This document shows, piece after piece, positions 58,163 through 64,000 of a stretch of DNA of 64,000 nt. The translations under genes were made by a program, and so were the position numbers. This DNA is from CAZYBO01 sp964645205 (GTDB taxonomy: Bacteria; Pseudomonadota; Alphaproteobacteria; Rickettsiales; SXRF01): assembly GCA_964645205.1 (NCBI GenBank), contig CAZYBO010000002.1, forward strand, positions 310,001 to 374,000, in the 5' to 3' direction. Position 1 is the first letter of the stretch. Each line of letters starts with the position of its first letter. The notes under the pieces are model-generated. The model made no database searches, was not told the origin of the DNA, and saw only the letters and a list, made by a program, of their open reading frames with translations.

Positions 58163-60097
58163 GTGAAGCGCGCAGGCAGGCTTGCAGTACTATGTTTCTC
58201 TGGGCTGCTCGCCGGTAGCTGTGCCGGCGATGACTACAGCATCTTCAATCGCGAAAAGCACGATCTTATCGACCCCTCCGGCGCGCTGAACCGCGACGAT
58301 TTCAAGAACATGCACGTGCCCAAAGGCGTGAAAATCGGCGATAGCGTGGTCAAGGCCGAAGTTGCCGAGCCGCCGATTCCCGACATCGCTGAAATTCTGG
58401 CTGCGCCCAAGCCGCCCAAGCTGGGCGAAACGCAGCTTGTCTCCATCGCGGTCACTGACGATGTGCCGCTGAAAGATGTGCTGGTGGAACTTGCTCGCCT
58501 TGCCAACGTCGATATCGAAGTGGATTCGAGTATTACCGGCGGCGTTATTTTCCGCGCGAAGGATAAGCCGTTCAATGAAGTAATCGAACGCCTTGCCGAT
58601 CTTGCCGGGCTTCGCTATCAGGTGAAGAACGGCGTTCTGCGCGTGGAGCGCGATACGCCGTATGTGCAGATTTATCCGCTCGATTTCATGAATATCGAGC
58701 GCACTTCCAACGGCAGTATCTCGGTCAGCTCCAGCGGCGCAAGCAGTAGCGGCAGCGGATCCTCTGACTCGTCCGGCAGCTCCGCGTCCGGCAGTAGCGG
58801 TTCTTCCGGCGGTTCGTCGGGCGGCGGCTCCAACAGTTCCAATTCAAGCATTTCACTGAAGTCGGATAACGATTTCTGGAAGCAGTTTGAAGAGGCGATT
58901 AAGGGCATCATGGCCTATGCGCCCAGCTCGCAGGTCTCGCAAACCAACATCGCCGCTCAACCTCCCGCACCCGTTGCCGCAGCAGCAAATGGTGCAGCAC
59001 CCGCCGCGCCCGCACCGGCTGCGCCTCCCATAGCAGCCTCCGCTTCCGGCAACGCTTCGGCTACCGGCTCGTTCTACATCTTAAACCGTCAGGCGGGCAC
59101 GCTTACCGTATCGGCCTCGGAACGCCAGCATGAAATCGTTCGCCGTTATCTCAGCGTGATGCGCTCGAACGCATCCTCGCAGGTGCTTATCGAAGCGAAG
59201 ATCGTTGAAGTGGCGCTCAACGACACCTACCAGAGCGGTATCGATTGGACGCGCTTCGGTAACGGTGATGTGAGCTATACCGGCATCTTCAAAGATGTGA
59301 AAAGCAGCAACACGGAAATCACTCCCGGCAAGATTTCCGTGCTTGGCAGCGGTTTGTTCGGCACCGGCGTAGATTTATCGGCGGCGGTGACGTTACTCGA
59401 CGAATTCGGCACCACGCGCTCGCTTTCCAGCCCGCGCTTGAACGCCATGAACAACCAGCAGGCGGTGCTGACCTTCGCGGAAAACGTGGTTTATTTCAAA
59501 GTATCGCTTAAGGTGACGCCGGGTACCGCCGCGACCGCGACGTCTGCAGCCGTGCAGCCTACGCTCGATGTGGAAAGCGAAGAGAAATCAGTGCCGGTTG
59601 GGATCATCCTATCGCTCCAGCCGTCTATCAATACCGACAGCAACGAAGTGACACTGGCAGTGCGCCCCACGCTTACGAAAGTCATCAAATTCGTCTCCGA
59701 TCCCGGTTACCCCGTAGTCATCGCGGCTGCCATCGCCTCGCTTTCGGGCAGCCTGCCTGCAGAAGTGCTCGATAAAATCGAGGCTACCAGCAGCACCGTG
59801 CCGCAGGTGGAAACGCGTGAAATGGATTCCGTTGTGAAGATCAGGAGCGGCCAGACGATGGTGATCGGCGGCCTGCTTGAAGACAAGATACTCAACACCG
59901 ACATTGGCATTCCCGGCGCGAGTCAGGTGCCGTGGCTGGGTAATCTGTTCAAGAGCGTGGATAAGCAGAACACGAAGAAAGAACTGGTCATCTTCCTGCG
60001 CGCCACCATCGTCGGCGGCAACACCACCACGGACAAAGCCGACCGGGATGTCTACAAAAAGTTCATGAACGATCCGCGCCCGATCGACTTCCAGTAG
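58163..60097 (+). CDS. Secretin-family outer-membrane lipoprotein (MshL/PilQ/GspD-like)
   Basis: The GTG start at 58163 (GGAG nine bases upstream) gives MKRAGRLAVLCFSGLLAGSC, a lipoprotein signal with lipobox LAGSC; a start at 58142 is possible. An STN/N0 domain (LKDVLVELARLANVDIEVDSS) leads to a Ser/Gly-rich linker of about 40 residues and a second Ala/Pro linker. The secretin pore domain has VPQVETREMDSVVKIRSGQTMVIGGL and VPWLGNLFKSVDKQNTKKELVIFL. The family forms outer-membrane gates for pili or type II secretion. No assembly genes of those systems are near. Confidence 0.93.
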   Translation: MKRAGRLAVLCFSGLLAGSCAGDDYSIFNREKHDLIDPSGALNRDDFKNMHVPKGVKIGDSVVKAEVAEPPIPDIAEILAAPKPPKLGETQLVSIAVTDDVPLKDVLVELARLANVDIEVDSSITGGVIFRAKDKPFNEVIERLADLAGLRYQVKNGVLRVERDTPYVQIYPLDFMNIERTSNGSISVSSSGASSSGSGSSDSSGSSASGSSGSSGGSSGGGSNSSNSSISLKSDNDFWKQFEEAIKGIMAYAPSSQVSQTNIAAQPPAPVAAAANGAAPAAPAPAAPPIAASASGNASATGSFYILNRQAGTLTVSASERQHEIVRRYLSVMRSNASSQVLIEAKIVEVALNDTYQSGIDWTRFGNGDVSYTGIFKDVKSSNTEITPGKISVLGSGLFGTGVDLSAAVTLLDEFGTTRSLSSPRLNAMNNQQAVLTFAENVVYFKVSLKVTPGTAATATSAAVQPTLDVESEEKSVPVGIILSLQPSINTDSNEVTLAVRPTLTKVIKFVSDPGYPVVIAAAIASLSGSLPAEVLDKIEATSSTVPQVETREMDSVVKIRSGQTMVIGGLLEDKILNTDIGIPGASQVPWLGNLFKSVDKQNTKKELVIFLRATIVGGNTTTDKADRDVYKKFMNDPRPIDFQ

Positions 60098-60104
60098 CGC
60101 TCCC

Positions 60105-60863
60105 ATGCTGACTAACATCCGCTATATCCTGATCACCGCGCTGCGCGACTGGCTGTTTATCGGCCTGCTGATCGGCGTGCTGTTCGCCACCGGCATATCG
60201 GCGGCGCTCGGCGGCACGGCGTTTATTGAAGAACGCGCGATGACCATCGCTTTTGCCGCCGGTTCCTCGCGCATCATCCTGATGGTCGGGCTGATCGTGT
60301 TCGTGTGTTTCCATATTCGCAATGCTTTCGACACCAAGGAAATCGACGTCATCCTTTCGCGTCCCATCTCGCGCGGGAATCTGGTGGTTGCGTACTGGCT
60401 CGGCTTTTCCTGCGTGGCGCTGCTGTTGACGATACCGGTGGTGGCGATTATCGGGCTGATCGGCGCGGGCAATGTGAGCGGCTTTATCGGCTGGTCGGTA
60501 AGCCTGTTCATGGAAGGCGCGCTGGTGGTGGCGCTGGCGCTGTTCGCCGCATTCACCATGCGCAGCGCGGTAACGTCGGTGCTGGCCTGCATGGGATTTT
60601 ACGTGCTGTCGCGCATGATGATATTTTTCGTGATGACCGCGCAGTCCGGCGTGGTGCACGGGAAGCAGTACGAGCTGCTCAAATACGTGTTGTCGACGAT
60701 TTCCACCATCGTGCCGCGTCTCGATTTTTTCTCCAAGAGCGAGTGGCTGGTCTACGGGTTTGAAGCGAACCGCGAATGGATGCTGTTCGCCGCGCAAGCG
60801 GGGATTTTCATCCCGCTGCTGCTGCTGGCTTCCATCGTTGATTTCAGGCGCAAACAATTTTAG
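60105..60863 (+). CDS. ABC-2-type transporter permease
   Basis: The 252-residue protein has about six membrane helices, with a cytosolic loop RNAFDTKEIDVILSRPISRGNLVVAYWLGFS typical of ABC-2 exporter permeases. No ATPase gene is next to it. It lies 7 bp after the secretin gene and before the TPR-like gene, probably one operon. Confidence 0.85.
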   Translation: MLTNIRYILITALRDWLFIGLLIGVLFATGISAALGGTAFIEERAMTIAFAAGSSRIILMVGLIVFVCFHIRNAFDTKEIDVILSRPISRGNLVVAYWLGFSCVALLLTIPVVAIIGLIGAGNVSGFIGWSVSLFMEGALVVALALFAAFTMRSAVTSVLACMGFYVLSRMMIFFVMTAQSGVVHGKQYELLKYVLSTISTIVPRLDFFSKSEWLVYGFEANREWMLFAAQAGIFIPLLLLASIVDFRRKQF

Positions 60864-60871
60864 CGGGAACC

Positions 60872-61564
60872 ATGTCCACACGCCTAGCCCTCGTAGTCCT
60901 CGTGCTGCTGCAGTTCGGCTACTGGTGGAAAACCGAATCCATACGTCCTGCGCTCGGCATCGTGCCCGACGTGCCGGGACGCGCGGCCATGCATGCGCTG
61001 GCCTTCGGCGACGACCAGTTCTATTTCCGCGTGCTCGCCTTCAACCTGCAGAATTCCGGCGATACGTACGGGCGTTTCACCTCGCTGCGCTATTATGATT
61101 TTACCAAGCTGTATCTGTGGTTCACCCTGCTCGACGAGCTGGATAGCCGCTCGCACATGATCCCTTCCATCGCCACCTATTATTTCAGCCAGACGCAGAA
61201 CACGCCCGACGTGCGCTATGTCGTCGATTACCTCTACGAACGTTCCATGCGCGACATCCCGCGTAACTGGTGGTGGTTGCTGCAATCCATCTATCTCGCG
61301 CAGCACAAACTTCAGGATATGGATTTAGCGCTGAAGGTCGCAAAGGCGCTGGTCAGCGACGGCGTGCCGGTATTCGCACAGCAGATGGCCGCCGTCGTGC
61401 ACGAAAAGCGCGGCGAGATGGAAGATGCCCTGCGCATTATGGAAACCATCCGCGACAACGTGAAGGAAATTCCCGAATCCGACCTGAATTTCATGAATTA
61501 CTTCGTCGAAGAACGCCTCAACAAGCTGGAGGAGTTCAAGAAGAGCCGCGCTGAAAAACCTTAG
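60872..61564 (+). CDS. Membrane-anchored TPR-like protein
   Basis: The 230-residue protein has an N-terminal membrane segment (ALVVLVLLQFGYWW) and helix pairs (RNWWWLLQSIYLAQHKLQDMDLALKVAKALVS, FAQQMAAVVHEKRGEMEDALRIMETI) of TPR type. It is the third gene of the secretin-permease operon and converges on the next gene. Scaffold function is inferred. Confidence 0.8.
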   Translation: MSTRLALVVLVLLQFGYWWKTESIRPALGIVPDVPGRAAMHALAFGDDQFYFRVLAFNLQNSGDTYGRFTSLRYYDFTKLYLWFTLLDELDSRSHMIPSIATYYFSQTQNTPDVRYVVDYLYERSMRDIPRNWWWLLQSIYLAQHKLQDMDLALKVAKALVSDGVPVFAQQMAAVVHEKRGEMEDALRIMETIRDNVKEIPESDLNFMNYFVEERLNKLEEFKKSRAEKP

Positions 61565-63141
61565 CTTTTGGCTGCCGCCGACTTTGCAGCGTCTCGTTTC
61601 CATTCCCCAAGCTTGTGTAAAAATTCAGGCTTGGTGCGCAGGAACGTTTCAAAAGTAGGGTCAGCCGAAACGGCCTTCGACCATCCGCCTACCGTATTTT
61701 TGGGCTGCATCGGAAGATCCACCGCACGGGACGCATCGATCACATGCGTGGTATTGCCGCATAGCGTATCGACGGAAGTGATGAACCCATCCATCGCGCG
61801 TGAATTGCTCTGGTCGTAATAGTTTTTTGCGCCGAGCAGGAAATGCACGACATTGGAGGGATAGAAGCTATCTATATGTAGGTGCTTTGCGTGCAGTGCA
61901 TTGCGCAGTTCGGCCGTTTTTTTCGGGTCGGTAAGATCGAGCCGGAGAAAACCAACCTTATGTTCCGCAAATAACGATTTGACGTGTGCAAAGCTTGCGT
62001 CGGAACTCAGCCAGCTTGCCGGGCGCGACAGCTCGGCATCAAGGCGATTCTGGATAATGGTGCGGTCGTATTGCCCGCTGGCGTCGGGGCTGAAACGGCT
62101 ATGAGGTTGGCCGAACGCGGGCAGAAAATCTTTTATATTATGGACGAAATCCTGCCGGTTTTCACTCCAGTGCAGGCTGATGGCCACCAGTTCCCACAGC
62201 GCTTCCTGCATGGGGTTGATGTCGCACAATACGGCGGCTTTTGAGCGCCGCGCCGCGATGAGGTCGAGATTGAAAAATCCTGCGACGCCGACATGCGTGC
62301 CGCCTTCTTTCGCCGGGGCTGCTTTTTTTAGCGTTTCCACGATGCTGTCGTGGTGGGCTTCGACAAACGGCAGGCTATGCGGCGGTGCAAGGATTGTTTT
62401 GCCGGAGCGCTGTAAGTTGATTGTTTGCTGGTTGGCTTGTTCCAACGCATGCAATTGTTCGTGAAATCCGTGGCTATCGGGCTCTGCGGGTAACATCATT
62501 CTGGCGTTTGCCATTTTTTGGCTACTTACGAGGTAAGCGGTTTTCAACGCTGCGCCATAGAGGTAGGGTAGGGTGCCGGTCAATGGCGGGCCGTTGTCCA
62601 TCGCGCGGATGGTGGCTTCTACAGTGTCAGGAGGTGTTGCCTGTAATGATTCGTGATGGCGTACGGATTCTACCATTCCCCGTGCTACGAATTCCGCCAG
62701 CGACTTTGGCTGCTCTTCTTTGGGAAGGCGCTGAAAAAACCGTTTGTTCCAGCGGCTGATATTTGCAACGGCGGCACCTACTCCTTTTTCAATCGCGTGT
62801 AAATCGCCGCCGCGTTGCGTAATCCAGTCACCCAGTGAGAAAGTGAATGTATAGGCGCCATTTCTGAAGAAAAGTTCATTCGATGGGCGCAGCGCATGTG
62901 CGCTTATAAGTGTGGTAAGTTCGCCTAAAGCCGCCTTGTCGGATCGGCTGGCCTTGTGGGCTAGGGCTATTAAGGTTGCACGATCCTGCTCTGTCGGCGC
63001 AAGCGCCTCTGCGATGGATTGCGCGGTAGGGTCGCGGTCAATCTGTGTAGCCGTTACTGCCTTGAATTGCGCCTCAATTTCTGGATAATCGCTATGCAGC
63101 GTGTGGATTCCTATGCAGGGTTTCCCATTTGGGACAAACAT
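61561..63141 (-). CDS. Unrecognised 526-residue protein with LIC_10091/Rossmann-like segment
   Basis: The middle has GTHVGVAGFFNLDLIAARRS followed by KAAVLCDINPMQEALWELV, a glycine-rich strand-loop-helix and acidic strand like a SAM- or nucleotide-binding Rossmann fold, recalling the LIC_10091 family. Later come LHIDSFYPSNVVHFLLG and THVIDASRAVDLPMQP. There is no signal peptide or membrane helix. The rest is helical. Function unknown. Confidence 0.75.
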   Translation of the reverse strand: MFVPNGKPCIGIHTLHSDYPEIEAQFKAVTATQIDRDPTAQSIAEALAPTEQDRATLIALAHKASRSDKAALGELTTLISAHALRPSNELFFRNGAYTFTFSLGDWITQRGGDLHAIEKGVGAAVANISRWNKRFFQRLPKEEQPKSLAEFVARGMVESVRHHESLQATPPDTVEATIRAMDNGPPLTGTLPYLYGAALKTAYLVSSQKMANARMMLPAEPDSHGFHEQLHALEQANQQTINLQRSGKTILAPPHSLPFVEAHHDSIVETLKKAAPAKEGGTHVGVAGFFNLDLIAARRSKAAVLCDINPMQEALWELVAISLHWSENRQDFVHNIKDFLPAFGQPHSRFSPDASGQYDRTIIQNRLDAELSRPASWLSSDASFAHVKSLFAEHKVGFLRLDLTDPKKTAELRNALHAKHLHIDSFYPSNVVHFLLGAKNYYDQSNSRAMDGFITSVDTLCGNTTHVIDASRAVDLPMQPKNTVGGWSKAVSADPTFETFLRTKPEFLHKLGEWKRDAAKSAAAKS

Positions 63142-63198
63142 AGGGCATAATAATTAATTTTTATTTACAAATCAAGTAGCTTCCGGCTATCGATTCGC

Positions 63199-64000
63199 CT
63201 AATTTCCTGTCAATATCCGTTCCACCAGCTGCCCAACCGTAGGCACGAAGCCGTTGGCGTAGAACGGGTCGTTCTTGAAGCGGTAGGCGTTGTGGCCGGA
63301 GAACATGAGTTGGGTGTCTACCGGCGCGCCGTGGACGACGTCCTGCAGGGTTTTCTGGATGCAGAAGCTGCGCGGGTCGGCTTTTTTGCCGGTGGTGTAG
63401 TCGTCATGGTCTTTCCAGTTGGAGAAGCGGCAATGGCTTAAGCAACCCATGCATTCCACCTGGTCGGTGTGGATTTGCGCGGCTTTCTCAGGATCGACGA
63501 AAATCAGCGAGGAATCCGGCGTTTTTAACGCCTCGACATAGCCTGCGGCTTTCCATGCGTCGGCTTTCGCCTTGTCGTCTGGCTGTACATAGACCGGGCG
63601 TCCGCGCGCGCCGACGGGCAGCGGCTCCGAGAACAGGCCTTCCTGCTCCATGCGGTATTCGATCTGGCGTTCACCGCGGCCGCGGAGTTCCGCAATAAAG
63701 CTGTTATTGACCGCCGAGGAATAAAACCCGGTGGGGCTGAAATGATTGAGGAACACGTCGCCTTCTTCGAGCACCATCAGTTTGCGTTTCCACTCTTCCG
63801 ACACGGGGCTTTCCTGCGTGAGGATCGGACGCGTGCCGAATTGGAAGGCGATGGGGCCGATCTCGGGGTTGCCCAGCCAATGTTCCCATTCTTTCAGGTG
63901 CCACGCGCCGCCGGCCATGATAATCGGGGTTTCGTTCAGCCCGAAGCTGTTCATGGTCTTGCGCAATTCCGCGACGCGGGGGTAGGGGTCTTGCGGCTTA
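63199..64000 (-). CDS. Nitronate monooxygenase-like flavoprotein, N-terminus outside the window
   Basis: The open frame continues without a start to the window edge (upstream residues KPQDPYPRVAELRKTMNSFG). It contains PIIMAGGAWHLKEWEHWLG and IAFQFGTRPILTQESPV, the barrel phosphate-binding and substrate loops of NMO/YrpB-type FMN enzymes. A Cys-rich HTDQVECMGCLSHCRFSNW lies near the C-terminus, unusual for NMO. About 267 residues are visible. Confidence 0.85.
   Translation of the reverse strand, partial: KPQDPYPRVAELRKTMNSFGLNETPIIMAGGAWHLKEWEHWLGNPEIGPIAFQFGTRPILTQESPVSEEWKRKLMVLEEGDVFLNHFSPTGFYSSAVNNSFIAELRGRGERQIEYRMEQEGLFSEPLPVGARGRPVYVQPDDKAKADAWKAAGYVEALKTPDSSLIFVDPEKAAQIHTDQVECMGCLSHCRFSNWKDHDDYTTGKKADPRSFCIQKTLQDVVHGAPVDTQLMFSGHNAYRFKNDPFYANGFVPTVGQLVERILTGN

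Noticed and set aside
58700..58860. Repetitive Ser/Gly codons that could look like a DNA repeat array
   Set aside because: This is a low-complexity linker inside the secretin; codons vary and there is no spacer-repeat periodicity of a CRISPR.

Overview
The window comes from an alphaproteobacterium-like genome. The right-hand 26 kb carries an ordinary alphaproteobacterial housekeeping order: rplU-rpmA-obgE-proB-proA-nadD-rsfS-rlmH, then gpmI, an EnvC-type LytM factor, ctpA, a divergent polysaccharide deacetylase and rppH. It also has an aerobic ubiquinone gene (coq7) and dsbB. Genus cannot be set from sequence reading alone; a deep-branching alphaproteobacterial group is my best guess.

Region 1, 1-21.2 kb, is most of the early half and the start of the late half of a tailed prophage, nearly all on the minus strand. 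From right to left in transcription order it holds: a DUF2924 protein, a large serine recombinase and an HTH protein; a sigma-factor-like regulator; a replication and recombination block (RecA-like NTPase, SSB-like protein, SF2 helicase, Cas4-like nuclease, TOPRIM/RecA-fold primase-helicase, RuvC-like resolvase); two solitary DNA methyltransferases; a DUF488 pair; and the packaging genes (terminase small and large, gpW-like, portal, prohead protease) running off the left edge. Two copies of the same promoter-like motif (17973-18004 and 21149-21180) head the two leftward operons.

Region 2, 21.2-23.9 kb, is a convergently organised pair of unrecognised genes on the plus strand with its own sigma70-like promoter.

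Region 3, 23951-37612, is a 13.7 kb integrative element inserted into the anticodon loop of a tRNA-Ser(CGA) gene. It is bounded by 12-bp direct repeats, and 18-bp repeats lie about 130 bp inside each end, as expected for integrase arm sites. It encodes a P4-like tyrosine integrase, two AlpA-like regulators, a Rep_trans-like replication initiator, a second tyrosine recombinase coupled to a RarA-C-terminus-like protein, and a defence-type cargo: a Pnkp/Hen1 RNA repair pair, a PD-(D/E)XK-like protein and a SieB-like membrane protein. The element carries an intact tRNA-Ser(CGA) just inside its integrase end, downstream of the resident tRNA promoter. It appears to replace the very gene it cuts.

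Region 4, 37.6-64 kb, is chromosome. After the housekeeping block come a CPA2 antiporter, an inositol-phosphatase-like enzyme and a VapBC module enclosed by a 68-bp direct repeat. Next is a protoglobin chemoreceptor gene broken by one in-frame stop and preceded by a perfect FNR-type box. A small AT-rich accessory patch follows (C39-like protein, duplicated GIY-YIG gene), then tRNA-Leu(CAA), dsbB-coq7, a secretin lipoprotein with an ABC-2 permease and a TPR-like protein, an unrecognised 526-residue protein, and the end of a nitronate monooxygenase-like gene that leaves the window.
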